A DNA stretch of 64,000 nucleotides from Pseudolabrys sp. (GTDB lineage Bacteria > Pseudomonadota > Alphaproteobacteria > Rhizobiales > Xanthobacteraceae): assembly GCA_026125895.1 (NCBI GenBank), contig JAHCKG010000011.1, positions 1 to 64,000 on the forward strand, read 5' to 3'. Position 1 is the stretch's first letter. Each line of letters begins with the position of its first letter. Below the pieces are notes generated by a model. The model was not told where the DNA came from, ran no database searches, and saw only the letters and a program-made list of their open reading frames with translations. This document shows, one piece after another, positions 7,878-19,445 of the stretch. The position numbers and the translations under genes are program-made.

Positions 7878-9452
7878 GTGAACCGTCAAGTTTTGGGCCG
7901 CCACACCGGGGGCCACGCTCGGGCTCGCGGCGTTGTCGTGTGCTGGAAGCTGCTGCGCGAGATGGCGCTGGCGGGGACGGTGACGCTGATCGGCGTTTTG
8001 TATCTCGGCGCCGTCGATGCGCAGGCCGCGCCGCGCCGCGCCGACGAGCCGATGCTGTCCGGCACCTCGAATGTGCAGGTCATCGTCGGCAAGTCGCTGG
8101 ACGTGCGCACCTCGGCCAGCTTTCTTAATATCGCGGTAGGCGATCCGGAAATCGCCGACGTCAATCCGCTCACGGATCATACCTTGTCGATCCTCGGCAA
8201 AAAGATCGGCACCACGCGGGTGACGATCTATGACGAGCAGAAGCGCCTGGTCGGCATCTACGACGTCGAGGTCGCCTATGACGTGTCGCGGCTGGTCGGT
8301 GAGCTGCGCCGCCGCTTCCCGCATGCCAAGCTGCGCGCTTCCGCCGTCAACGGCCGCATCATGCTGGCCGGCGAGGTGCCCGACGCGGTGACGCTCGATC
8401 AGGCGGTCACCATCGCCAAGCAGTTCGGGCCGGACATCATCAACGCCGTGTCGGTAATGTCGCCGCAGCAGGTGATGCTGGAAGTACGCTTCATCGAGAT
8501 TTCGCGCACCGCCGGCCGCGAGCTCGGCTTCCAGTGGAATCGCTTCGGCCAGCAGAGCACGACGAATATCGGTTCGCGCCAGCCGGCGAGCAACCTGCCG
8601 ATCACCTCGCCGCAGAATTCCGGACAGATTCCGGTGGGCGAGGTGGCGGCCGGCGTGCTGTCCGGCGGCTCGCCCTTCGGCTTCATGCTGGCCCGCATGG
8701 TTGCCAACGGCGTCACCACCGACGTCATGATCAACGCGCTGGAGCAGAAAGGCGTCGCGCGCAGTCTCGCCGAGCCGAACCTGGTGGCGCTGTCGGGCGA
8801 CACCGCGAGCTTCCTGGCCGGCGGCGAGTATCCCATTCCGGTGGCCGGTTCGCTGGGTCAGGTGACGGTCGACTACAAGAAATACGGCGTCGGCCTCGCC
8901 TTCACGCCGACGGTGCTCAGCCACGGCCTCATCAACATGAAGATCGAGCCGGAAGTCAGCGCCATCGACGCCACGCACACCGTCTCCGTCGCCTACGGCG
9001 TCTCGGTGCCGGCGCTGACCGTGCGGCGCGCCTCCACCACCATCGAACTGCGCGACGGCCAGAGCTTCGTCATCGGCGGCCTGTTGCAGAACACCGGCCA
9101 GAACCAGCTCGAGCAGTTGCCGTGGCTCGGCTCCGTTCCGGTACTCGGCACCCTGTTCTCGTCGAAATCGTATCAGCGCAACGAGACCGATCTCGCCATC
9201 ATCGTCACGCCGCGCATCGTTCGCCCGGCGCGCCCCGGCGACCCGATGAAGGCGCCGACCGACGACTCGCGGCCGCCCAACGACGTCGATTACTTCCTGA
9301 TGGGCAAGACCGAGCTGCCGCGCGAACCGCGAGCGCGCAGCACCGCGACGCTCGCGGCCTCCGACGCCAAGGTCGCGACCGCGGCCGGCGAAACGCCGTC
9401 GGGTCACATGCTCGACATGCCGAAATGGATTTCCAATGGCGCGGTTCAATAA
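7878..9452 (+). CDS. cpaC: Outer-membrane secretin CpaC (RcpA) of the Tad pilus
   Basis: I place the start at GTG 7878 because a perfect AGGAGG (7866-7871) lies six bases upstream, giving 524 aa. An N-terminal hydrophobic signal segment ends near AVDAQA. It is followed by a pilus/secretin N-terminal domain (VIVGKSLDVRTSASFLNIAV), a BON-like segment (VNGRIMLAGEVPDA) and the type II/III secretin domain. The hallmark VPVLGTLFSS and LAIIVTPRIV sequences are near residue 440. The product forms the outer-membrane channel for the pilus. It overlaps the next gene by 17 bases. Confidence 0.94.
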   Translation: MNRQVLGRHTGGHARARGVVVCWKLLREMALAGTVTLIGVLYLGAVDAQAAPRRADEPMLSGTSNVQVIVGKSLDVRTSASFLNIAVGDPEIADVNPLTDHTLSILGKKIGTTRVTIYDEQKRLVGIYDVEVAYDVSRLVGELRRRFPHAKLRASAVNGRIMLAGEVPDAVTLDQAVTIAKQFGPDIINAVSVMSPQQVMLEVRFIEISRTAGRELGFQWNRFGQQSTTNIGSRQPASNLPITSPQNSGQIPVGEVAAGVLSGGSPFGFMLARMVANGVTTDVMINALEQKGVARSLAEPNLVALSGDTASFLAGGEYPIPVAGSLGQVTVDYKKYGVGLAFTPTVLSHGLINMKIEPEVSAIDATHTVSVAYGVSVPALTVRRASTTIELRDGQSFVIGGLLQNTGQNQLEQLPWLGSVPVLGTLFSSKSYQRNETDLAIIVTPRIVRPARPGDPMKAPTDDSRPPNDVDYFLMGKTELPREPRARSTATLAASDAKVATAAGETPSGHMLDMPKWISNGAVQ

Positions 9453-9813
9453 GCCCATGCTGGTCAACACGACGCGACACCTGACGCTCATCCTGGCGGC
9501 GGCGACGCTCGCCGGCTGCTCGGAATATCTCGACCGTACCGACACCATGTCGCGGCAATCCGGCAACGCGCTGCAAACCGCCAAGCTCACCGAGATGGTC
9601 GATCCTTGGCCGGCGGTGTCGGGGCAGCGCAACATCGCGTTCGACGGCGCCATGATGCAATCGGCCATGACGCGCTACCGCACCGGACGCGTCATCCAGC
9701 CGAGAGGCATGAGCGACAGCGGCGGTGGCTCCAATGCCGCCAATTCGGCGCCGCCGTCGAACACGGCGCCGCTCGGGCCGACCGTGAATTCGCAAGCCGG
9801 TCCCGTGAAGTAA
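9436..9813 (+). CDS. Small Tad-locus lipoprotein (CpaD position)
   Basis: A 125-aa protein with a lipobox (LAAATLAGC), predicting a lipid-anchored periplasmic protein. It sits exactly where cpaD normally lies, between cpaC and cpaE. It is much shorter than usual CpaD proteins (about 200 aa or more) but carries a CpaD-like SGNALQTAKLTEMVDPWP stretch and an Asn/Pro/Ser-rich tail. The ATG at 9436 overlaps cpaC; ATG 9457 would give a tighter signal peptide. It probably assists secretin assembly, by position. Confidence 0.7.
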   Translation: MARFNKPMLVNTTRHLTLILAAATLAGCSEYLDRTDTMSRQSGNALQTAKLTEMVDPWPAVSGQRNIAFDGAMMQSAMTRYRTGRVIQPRGMSDSGGGSNAANSAPPSNTAPLGPTVNSQAGPVK

Positions 9814-9828
9814 GAGTCGAGGCCGCCG

Positions 9829-11049
9829 ATGCGTCATCCCGCTCCCGCCACGCCTGCGCCGACCAAGGTCGTCGTCGTCACCGCCGATGCCGACTTCGGC
9901 GCCATGGCGCGCGCCACCTTTTCCGCCTCCAGCGCCATCGAGCTGGTGATCGAGACAGGGCCGCTGTCGTCGCTCGCCGATACGCTCGACACCGAAGGCG
10001 TCACCGTGATTGTCGTCGATCTCGACATCGGCCGCGGCGACGAACTCTCGGCGTTGGCGCGGCTGACCACGCGCACCGCCGAATGGCCGCCGGTCGTGGC
10101 CGTCACCGAAGCCTTCGATGCCAATCTGGCGCGCACGCTGATGCAGCTGCGCGTCGCCGATTTCCTGGTGAAGCCGGTCAGCGGGCTCGATCTGGTGCGC
10201 ACCTGCGCCCGCGTCGGCAAGCGTCCGGCATCGGGCGGCGGCGATCGCAAGGAAGCGCAGATCGTCTCGTTCCTGCCGGCCGTCGGCGGCGCCGGCGTCA
10301 CCATGCTCGCGGTGCAGACGGCGCTGTTGCTGCTCGACAGCGGCCCGGCGCGCGCCAAGCCGTCGGTCTGCATCGTCGATCTCAACTTCCAGCAGGGCTC
10401 GGTGGCCGATTATCTCGATCTCGAGCCGCGCCTCAATCTCGCGGAGATCGAGCCGCGGCCGGATCGCCTCGATCGCCAGTTGCTCGAGGTGATGCTGTCC
10501 TATCATTCGTCCGGCCTTGCCGTGGTGGCGGCGCCGAACCGGCCGGCCGAGATGCGCTCGTTCGATCCCGACGTGGTGATGCGCCTGCTCGATCTCGTGT
10601 CGGCGCATTTCGACTACGTCGTTTTCGACATGCCGCGCACCTGGTTCTCCTGGACCGACAGCGTGCTGCTCGGCTGCAACAAGCTCTACGTCGTGACCGA
10701 AGCGACGGTGCCGGGACTGCGCCACGCCAAGCAACTGGTCGGCGCCATCACCGAACGGCTCACGGACATCGCGGCGCCGCACGTCATCGTCAATCGCTTC
10801 CAGCAGAAGATGTTCAACGCCGGCCTGCGTCTGTCCGACGTGTCGCGCGCGCTCGGCGACACGCCGCTGCACACGCTGCCGAACGATTACGCGCTGGTGC
10901 GCGAGGCGATCGACCGCGGCGTGCCGCTCAACGAGGTGCAGCAGGGCAACAAGGTCGTCGCCGAACTCAAGAAAATCGTCATCGGCGCGCCGAGGGCCGA
11001 AGGCGGCGTCAAGCCGCTGATGAAGAAGCTCAAGCTGGCGGCGGGGTAG
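9829..11049 (+). CDS. cpaE: Pilus assembly ATPase-like protein CpaE (TadZ)
   Basis: A 406-aa protein with an N-terminal response-regulator-like domain (VVVVTADADFGAMARATF, then VIVVDLDIG and FLVKPVSGLDL). A MinD/ParA-like domain follows from about residue 143 (VSFLPAVGGAGVTMLAVQTA). TadZ/CpaE localises the Tad machine to the cell pole. The Walker A region reads AVGGAGVTM and lacks the lysines of the usual deviant motif (KGGxGKT), so ATP hydrolysis is doubtful; TadZ proteins are known to have atypical Walker boxes. It ends six bases before cpaF. Confidence 0.9.
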   Translation: MRHPAPATPAPTKVVVVTADADFGAMARATFSASSAIELVIETGPLSSLADTLDTEGVTVIVVDLDIGRGDELSALARLTTRTAEWPPVVAVTEAFDANLARTLMQLRVADFLVKPVSGLDLVRTCARVGKRPASGGGDRKEAQIVSFLPAVGGAGVTMLAVQTALLLLDSGPARAKPSVCIVDLNFQQGSVADYLDLEPRLNLAEIEPRPDRLDRQLLEVMLSYHSSGLAVVAAPNRPAEMRSFDPDVVMRLLDLVSAHFDYVVFDMPRTWFSWTDSVLLGCNKLYVVTEATVPGLRHAKQLVGAITERLTDIAAPHVIVNRFQQKMFNAGLRLSDVSRALGDTPLHTLPNDYALVREAIDRGVPLNEVQQGNKVVAELKKIVIGAPRAEGGVKPLMKKLKLAAG

Positions 11050-11055
11050 GGCTCG

Positions 11056-12474
<1,419 letters not shown>

Positions 12475-12486
12475 GCTTGTAGCGCG

Positions 12487-13452
12487 ATGTTCGATATCAA
12501 CCCGCTCTACTTCTTCTACATCCTGATCGGCCTGTCGGCGGCGATGTTCGCCGAGGGCGTCTATCTGTTCTGCTACAACACCGGCTCGTACCGGAAGAAC
12601 ATCAACCGCCGCCTCAAGGTGATCGAAGGCGCCGCCGATCGCGAGAGCGTGCTGGTGCAGATCCGCCGCGAGCGCGGCCTCACCGGCGCCGGCGACTACC
12701 GCTTCAACTTCCTCAACCTCAACCGCCTGTTGCTGCAATCGGGGCTGAGCATCGGCATCAATCGGCTCGTCGTCTTCGTCGCGCTCGGCGCCGTCGGCGC
12801 CTTCGCGGCCGTCGTGATGTTCGAGCACAATCTCGGCCACGCCGTGCTCGCCGCCATCTTCAGCGCCACGGCGCTGCCGGTCATGGTGCTGAAGTTCCTG
12901 CGCAACCGCCGGCAGAAGAAGTTCGGCGCGCAGATCGCCGACGGCCTCGACATCATCGTACGCTCGCTGCGCGCCGGCCATCCGGTGCCGGTGGCGATCG
13001 GCATGGTAGCGCGCGAAATGCCGGACCCGATCGGCTCGGAGTTCGGCATCGTCGGCGACGAGATCACCTACGGCGCCGATCTCGAGACCGCGATGCGCAA
13101 TCTCTATTTCCGCGTCGGCACCGACGACCTGCCGCTGTTCGTCACCGCGGTGGCGATCCAGACCTCGACCGGCGGCAATCTCGGCGAAATCCTCGAGAAC
13201 CTCTCCGGCGTCATCCGCCAACGCTTCAAGATGCGGCGCAAGGTGCGGGCGCTCGCCGCCGAAGGCCGCGCCTCGGCGCTGATCCTGTCGTCGCTGCCGA
13301 TCCTGATGTTCATCGCCATCAACTTCATGGTGCCGACCTTCTATTCCAGCGTCTGGGACGAGCCGCTGACCAAGATGGCGCTGGCGGGCGCCGGCTTCTG
13401 GATGGGTATCGGCAACTTCATCATGTACCGCATGGTCAATTTCAGGATCTGA
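12487..13452 (+). CDS. tadB: Tad pilus inner-membrane platform protein TadB
   Basis: A 321-aa GspF-type membrane protein. One N-terminal transmembrane segment (LYFFYILIGLSAAMFAEGVYLF) and two near residues 90-130 precede the cytoplasmic type II secretion F domain (LDIIVRSLRAGHPVPVAIGM, then IQTSTGGNLGEILENLSGVIR). Two C-terminal membrane segments follow. It is expected to form the platform on which CpaF acts, paired with TadC immediately downstream (three bases between stop and start). Confidence 0.93.
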   Translation: MFDINPLYFFYILIGLSAAMFAEGVYLFCYNTGSYRKNINRRLKVIEGAADRESVLVQIRRERGLTGAGDYRFNFLNLNRLLLQSGLSIGINRLVVFVALGAVGAFAAVVMFEHNLGHAVLAAIFSATALPVMVLKFLRNRRQKKFGAQIADGLDIIVRSLRAGHPVPVAIGMVAREMPDPIGSEFGIVGDEITYGADLETAMRNLYFRVGTDDLPLFVTAVAIQTSTGGNLGEILENLSGVIRQRFKMRRKVRALAAEGRASALILSSLPILMFIAINFMVPTFYSSVWDEPLTKMALAGAGFWMGIGNFIMYRMVNFRI

Positions 13453-13455
13453 CGC

Positions 13456-14412
13456 ATGCCGATGCTCGACGTCCTCGCCAACGCCTTCCGCGACAGCCAG
13501 AGCATGACGCTGACTTTGGTGGTGTTCCTCGCCGCCGGCACGCTCGCCTTCGCCATCATGGCGGTGATGCGCTCGCGCGGTTCGCTCAAGCGCCGCCATG
13601 CCCGCATCGTCGATGCGCCGCGCAATCCGCGAAACGCGCTTCGCCATTCCAGCGCCCGCGCCGTCGCCCGCATCATCGACTACACCAACAAGCATTACTC
13701 CGCCGACGAGGAGGCGATGCGCCTGTTGCGCCGCCGCCTGATCCAGGCCGGCATCTACGATCCGCGCGGCGTCGCGCTGTTCTTCGCCGGCCGCGCCGCG
13801 CTCGCCGTGGTGCTCGCCGCCGTGACCTTCTTTTTCCTGCCCTTCGTCTGGCCGATGCAGGGCTCGATGCTGTGGATGGTCGTGATCGTCGGCGGCGTCG
13901 CCGGCTATGTCGGCCCCAGCATCTATATCGACAAACGCATCAAGGCGCGCACCCAGCAGCACCAGTCCGGCTTCCCGGATTTCCTCGACCTGCTGGTGGT
14001 CTGCTCCAATGCCGGGCTGTCGATGGAGGCGGCGCTGGAGCGCGTCGGCCGCGAGATGGGCGAGAGCTATCCCTCGCTCACCGCCAACATCCATATCACC
14101 AACCTGGAGATCCGCGCCGGCCGCAATCTCAAGGACGCGCTGGAGCGCTTTGCCGAGCGGCTGGCGCTGGAGGAAGCGCGCGCCTTCGCCACCTTGATCA
14201 ACCAGTCGATCGATCTGGGGTCCTCGATCACCGACGCGCTGCGCGTCTATTCCGACGACATGCGGCACAAGCGCATGGCCCGCGCCGAGGAGAAGGCCTA
14301 TGCGCTGCCGGCCAAGCTCGCCATCCCGATGATGGTCTGCATCTTCCCGGTGCTGTTCGTCGTCATCCTGCTGCCGGTGATCGTGCGATTGTCGAGCGGA
14401 CATTACTTTTAA
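13456..14412 (+). CDS. tadC: Tad pilus inner-membrane platform protein TadC
   Basis: A 318-aa paralogue of TadB with the GspF-like domain (FPDFLDLLVVCSNAGLSMEAAL, about residues 175-196; then FATLINQSIDLGSSITDALR) and terminal membrane segments ending LFVVILLPVIVRLSSGHYF. It partners TadB in the inner membrane. The start follows the tadB stop by only three bases, so the pair is translationally linked. Confidence 0.93.
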   Translation: MPMLDVLANAFRDSQSMTLTLVVFLAAGTLAFAIMAVMRSRGSLKRRHARIVDAPRNPRNALRHSSARAVARIIDYTNKHYSADEEAMRLLRRRLIQAGIYDPRGVALFFAGRAALAVVLAAVTFFFLPFVWPMQGSMLWMVVIVGGVAGYVGPSIYIDKRIKARTQQHQSGFPDFLDLLVVCSNAGLSMEAALERVGREMGESYPSLTANIHITNLEIRAGRNLKDALERFAERLALEEARAFATLINQSIDLGSSITDALRVYSDDMRHKRMARAEEKAYALPAKLAIPMMVCIFPVLFVVILLPVIVRLSSGHYF

Positions 14413-14522
14413 GCCGACAATAATCGATAAAATCGCGCGCAATTTCTCCCGAGGTTCCGGCAGGACAATTAACTCGCGTCAATTAGTCTGACGGCAAGCG
14501 CGTTAAGCGTATCGGGGGTTGT

Positions 14523-15095
14523 ATGCGTCGAAGTCTCAGCCGGCTGGGGTTGATCGTGTGCGCGGGGCTCATGCTCGCGGGCTGCAACGCCGCCACCAAC
14601 GCGTCGCTGTCGGATAGCCTGAAGGACACGCCCGGCGCCGCCGCCTTCGCCGCCGCGCCGGCCGACGGCACCGATGCGCCCTTCGGCGAGCCGACCCCCG
14701 AAGGCAGGCTGCTCGGCGCCGATCCGGGCGACGATCTCGCCACCGGCAAGGCCTACTTCCGCTCCGGCAATTACGGCATGGCGGAGCGCTACTTCCGACG
14801 CGCCGTCGAGCAGCATCCGACCGATGCCGAAGCCTGGCTCGATCTCGGCGCCTCCTACGATCACGTCAAGCGCTTCGACCTCGCCGACCGCGCCTACGCG
14901 CAGGCGATCAAGCTCGTCGGCGTCAAGGTCGAGATCCTCAACAACCAGGGCTATTCCTACATGCTGCGCGGCGATAAGGCGCGGGCCTACGAAAAGCTGA
15001 ATGAGGCGCTTCGCCGCTCCCCCGGCAATCCCTATGTGATGAGCAATCTGCGCCTGTTGCAGGCCAGCGCCGCGCAGGGCAAGGCGATCGAGTAG
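14523..15095 (+). CDS. tadD: TadD-like TPR lipoprotein
   Basis: A 190-aa secreted lipoprotein with the signal peptide MRRSLSRLGLIVCAGLMLAGC, the lipid-modified Cys being residue 21. Tetratricopeptide repeats follow (GKAYFRSGNYGMAERYFRRA, DAEAWLDLGASYDHVKRFDL, and a third around VEILNNQGYSYMLRGDKARAY). TadD proteins are pilotins or scaffolds for Tad pilus biogenesis. It closes the locus, 110 bases after tadC, and may have its own promoter. Confidence 0.9.
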   Translation: MRRSLSRLGLIVCAGLMLAGCNAATNASLSDSLKDTPGAAAFAAAPADGTDAPFGEPTPEGRLLGADPGDDLATGKAYFRSGNYGMAERYFRRAVEQHPTDAEAWLDLGASYDHVKRFDLADRAYAQAIKLVGVKVEILNNQGYSYMLRGDKARAYEKLNEALRRSPGNPYVMSNLRLLQASAAQGKAIE

Positions 15096-15120
15096 CAGCA
15101 GCGTCGCATCAGCCTTTGTC

Positions 15121-15142
15121 ATGCCCCGCGCAGGCGGGGCAT
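15121..15142. repeat. Short palindromic intergenic repeat
   Basis: ATGCCCCGC (15121-15129) pairs with GCGGGGCAT (15134-15142). It belongs to the same family as hairpins at 17420, 21736, 24687 and 53577, and it lies between tadD and the antiporter gene. Confidence 0.75.
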
Positions 15143-15242
15143 CCAGTACCCGCCGACGTCCGAGACGACGATGACGGCCTGTGGCCTTGCCTCCTTCGCC
15201 CATCGCAGGCAGAAATAGCCCGCAAATGATGGGGGAGGATCG

Positions 15243-16655
15243 ATGAAGCGCATCGTGTTGGCCGGGCTGTTCACCGCGGCGTTTTGCAGCACCGCTTTCG
15301 CCGCCGAGGGCGTCCACCTCGACGGCTCGCAGCTCAGCCTGCTGTGGCCGCTGCCCTTCGCCGGCATTTTGCTGTCGATCGCGCTGTTCCCGCTGCTGGC
15401 GCCGCATTTCTGGGAACATCACTTCGGCAAGGTCGCGGCCTTCTGGGCCTTTGCCTTCCTCGTTCCCTGCGCCGCGATCTACGGCCTGCCGACGACCTTG
15501 GCCGAGGTGGTGCACACCGCCGCGCTCGAATATCTGCCCTTCATCATCCTCTTGCTGTCGCTGTTCGTGGTGTCCGGCGGCATTCGCATCGCCGGCAACC
15601 TGGTTGGCAATCCGGCGACCAACACCGCGATGCTCGCCATCGGCACATTCGCCGCCAGCGTCGTCGGCACCACCGGCGCCTCGATGCTGCTGATCCGGCC
15701 GATGATCGTCGCCAACAAGAACCGCGCCAAGAACGTTCACGTCTTCATCTTTTTCATCTTCCTCGTCTCCAACATCGGCGGCTCGCTGACGCCGCTCGGC
15801 GATCCGCCGCTGTTCCTCGGCTTCCTCAAGGGCGTCGATTTCCTCTGGACTGTCGAGTCGATGTTCGCGCCGATGATGGTGTCGAGCTTGATCCTGCTCG
15901 GTCTGTTCTATGCGCTGGACAGCTATTACTGGACCAAGGAAGGACGCCATCGCCGCGACGGCCACACGCTGCGCCATGTCGATGTCGCCGGCCTGCACAA
16001 CGTGCTGTATCTGTTCGGCATTGTCGGCGCGGTGCTCATCAGCGGCATCTGGAAGTCCGGCGTCTCGGTGCCGGTCGGCTTCGGCATCGCCATGCCGCTG
16101 GAGGGCGTGCTGCGCGACGTCGTGCTGCTGGTGCTGGCTTATCTGTCGCTGCGCACGACGCGGCGTAACATCCGCATCGAGAACGCTTTCACCTGGACGC
16201 CGATCCAGGAAGTGGCGCTGCTGTTCGCCGGCATCTTCATCACCATCATTCCGGCGCTGGCCATCCTGCGCGCCGGCCAGAACGGTCATCTGGCGCCGCT
16301 GCTCGCCTTCGTCACCGGGCCGGACGGCCAGCCGATCAACGCCGCCTATTTCTGGCTGACCGGCCTGCTGTCGAGCTTCCTCGACAATGCGCCGACCTAT
16401 CTGGTGTTCTTCAACCTCGCCGGCGGCGATGCCCAGCACCTGATGGGGCCGCTGTACAAGACGCTGCTGGCGATCTCGGCGGGCGCCGTGTTCATGGGCG
16501 CCAACTCCTACATCGGCAACGCGCCGAACTTCATGGTGAAGTCGATCTGCGAGGAGCGCGGCATCAAGATGCCGAGCTTCTTCGGCTACATGGCGTGGTC
16601 GGGTCTGATCCTGCTGCCGCTGTTCGTGGTCATCACCGTGATTTTCTTCCGCTAG
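15243..16655 (+). CDS. NhaD-like sodium:proton antiporter (ArsB/NhaD superfamily)
   Basis: A 470-aa protein with a probable N-terminal signal (AAFCSTAFAAEG) and about 11-12 transmembrane segments. The conserved TTGASMLLIRPMI and SNIGGSLTPLGDPPLFLGFL blocks mark the ion-transporter (IT) superfamily. FLDNAPTYLVFFNLAGG and MGANSYIGNAPNFMVKSI form the second inverted hairpin with the N-A-P motif. These match the NhaD-type Na+/H+ antiporters and related proteins in alphaproteobacteria. It is monocistronic. Citrate or arsenite transport by a related fold is less likely. Confidence 0.85.
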   Translation: MKRIVLAGLFTAAFCSTAFAAEGVHLDGSQLSLLWPLPFAGILLSIALFPLLAPHFWEHHFGKVAAFWAFAFLVPCAAIYGLPTTLAEVVHTAALEYLPFIILLLSLFVVSGGIRIAGNLVGNPATNTAMLAIGTFAASVVGTTGASMLLIRPMIVANKNRAKNVHVFIFFIFLVSNIGGSLTPLGDPPLFLGFLKGVDFLWTVESMFAPMMVSSLILLGLFYALDSYYWTKEGRHRRDGHTLRHVDVAGLHNVLYLFGIVGAVLISGIWKSGVSVPVGFGIAMPLEGVLRDVVLLVLAYLSLRTTRRNIRIENAFTWTPIQEVALLFAGIFITIIPALAILRAGQNGHLAPLLAFVTGPDGQPINAAYFWLTGLLSSFLDNAPTYLVFFNLAGGDAQHLMGPLYKTLLAISAGAVFMGANSYIGNAPNFMVKSICEERGIKMPSFFGYMAWSGLILLPLFVVITVIFFR

Positions 16656-16900
16656 CGTCATCTGGCTTTGGCGGGCGCGAATCACCTCCGGCCGGGCGGG
16701 CAGTTCCGCCCGGTACCGGGGCGCGAAAAGGCCTGCGACATGGGCGCTCAGGCGCCCTCGGGTGCCAAAAAGCCCCATTCCAAGGGCCGAATCGTCAGCT
16801 TCCTGTGATTATCCGGCTCCGGCAGGGGCCAATCGCTTGCGAAAATCAGCGAATCTCATAGTGCTTCATCAGCGCATTTTGCGCTCAAGGAGCTTATTCA

Positions 16901-17218
16901 ATGGCTACGAAACCCGCCGCCTCGGCGAAGCCGAAGGCCGCCAAGCCGGTTACCATGAAACAACTCGCCTACGCTCTGGCCGAGCAGCACTCGCTCACCA
17001 AGAAGCAGGGCGTGGAGATGCTCGAAGAGCTGGTCGCGATGATCACCAAGCACCTGAAGAAGGGTGAGCGGGTGAAGATCGCCGGTCTCGGCATCCTGCA
17101 GGTGCGCAAGCGCGCCGCCCGCATGGGCCGCAACCCGGCCACCGGCGAAGCGATCAAGATCAAGGCGTCGAAGAAGGTCGCCTTCCGCGCCGCCAAGGAC
17201 CTCAAGGAAGCGATCTAA
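16901..17218 (+). CDS. HU-family DNA-binding protein
   Basis: A 105-aa protein with a 17-residue Ala/Lys/Pro-rich N-terminal extension. The histone-like HU/IHF fold follows (MKQLAYALAEQHSLTKKQGVEMLEELVAMI) with a basic beta arm containing the RMGRNPATGEAI signature that intercalates DNA. The start ATG follows an AAGGAG ribosome-binding site. A strong rho-independent terminator follows, in keeping with a highly expressed single-gene transcript. The extension is longer than in standard HU and resembles the tailed HU variants of rhizobia. Confidence 0.93.
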   Translation: MATKPAASAKPKAAKPVTMKQLAYALAEQHSLTKKQGVEMLEELVAMITKHLKKGERVKIAGLGILQVRKRAARMGRNPATGEAIKIKASKKVAFRAAKDLKEAI

Positions 17219-17245
17219 CGATCGCCTCCTTGCTGGACTGCAAAG

Positions 17246-17277
17246 CCCCGTCGGGTCTCCCGGCGGGGTTTTTGTTT
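17246..17277 (+). terminator. Rho-independent terminator of the HU gene
   Basis: The stem CCCCG-T-CGGG / CCCG-G-CGGGG (17246-17268, one mismatch, TCT loop) is directly followed by TTTTTGTTTG. It lies 27 bases after the HU stop. Confidence 0.9.
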
Positions 17278-17279
17278 GT

Positions 17280-18105
17280 TCGCTTTCTTATCCCTCCCCT
17301 GAAAGGGGAGGGTGGCCCGCCGAAGGCGGGTCGGGTGGGGTCAGCGACGCCGCGAACGCGCTTTCTCCTCTCCCTCAAGAGGAGGCGAATAAGAAGGCAC
17401 GTCCGTCGCTTTCCTGTCGTCCCCGCGAAAGCGGGGACCCATAATCACCGTCCTCTCGATAGCGCGGTGGCTATGGGTCCCGGGTCTCGCTGTCGCTCGC
17501 CCGGGACGAAAGGCCAAGACCCGTCACACCCCTCAGAAAATAGTCCTTGACTATTAGTCCTAGGATCATATAGCCTCACCCCGTCCTGTTCCTACCGAGG
17601 GCGCTCTCATGAGGCGTCATGTCAGCGGGAGCAGAATGCGGTGCCCGCGGGCCCGGGGATTACGCATCCCGGGCGCTCGGGCGGCGCCGGGGCTCCGCCC
17701 GCCGGCAATAAGACCGGCCGCAAGGAGCTTGCTGATGGTGAGCGCTACCCGCGAAAGCGGATCAGCCGCCAGAAGCGCGGCCCGGCGTCGTAACGACACC
17801 GCGATGGAGCGCCGCGGGGCGCAGGCCTTCTCCGATCGCAAGGAGGGGCCGCGCCGCAAGGCGCATGTTTGGGCGCTTCGCGGCGCTCCATTCCCTCGGC
17901 ATGTCCGAGGGGCGGAAGACATGTCCCCGCGAAGGCGGGGGAAAGGCAGGCCACCCCGGGCCTTCGAGAACAGGGGCGCCGGCGCATGCCCGCCGTATTC
18001 CCATGCAATCTGCGGCAGCGCAGCACACTCTTGCTCACGCCCCCGCCGGGCTATAATCACGCAAAGCTAAAGGTTCCGCCCGCGAGGGCCAGAGGAGTTC
18101 CGACC
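17280..18105. repeat. Composite repeat-rich intergenic region
   Basis: About 800 bases without a convincing gene. It holds CCCTCCCCT/AGGGGAGGG at 17292-17312, CCCGCC/GGCGGG at 17316-17330 and TCCCCGC/GCGGGGA at 17420-17437. A larger stem pairs 17434-17450 with 17465-17481 (17 bp, two mismatches), and a further CCCCGC/GCGGGG hairpin lies at 17923-17941. Several short Arg-rich reading frames are open on both strands, as expected by chance at this GC content. The end of the region carries the promoter and AGAGGAG ribosome site of the acyl-CoA dehydrogenase gene. Confidence 0.7.
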
Positions 18106-19323
<1,218 letters not shown>

Positions 19324-19370
19324 GTCTCTTGTCCCGGGCGCAGCGCGGCATGAAGTGACGCGCTGCAGAA

Positions 19371-19410
19371 CCGGGACCGTTCCGGACGAATGAAATCGGA
19401 ACGGTCCCGG
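19371..19410. repeat. Inverted repeat between gcdH and the TSUP gene
   Basis: CCGGGACCGTTCC (19371-19383) is perfectly complementary to GGAACGGTCCCGG (19398-19410). Outer GTCCCGGGC-type sequences extend the symmetry towards 19331 and 19434. It is an intergenic palindromic element that could also terminate the gcdH transcript, though there is no T-run. Confidence 0.75.
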
Positions 19411-19445
19411 CTCTCGCTGCGCTCGGCCGGGACAGGGAAGTTGCA

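Noticed and set aside
17609-18070. Arg-rich open frames on both strands in the HU-gcdH spacer
   Set aside because: Composition follows GC content, several frames are open at once, no ribosome site or known domain, and palindromic repeats run through them.
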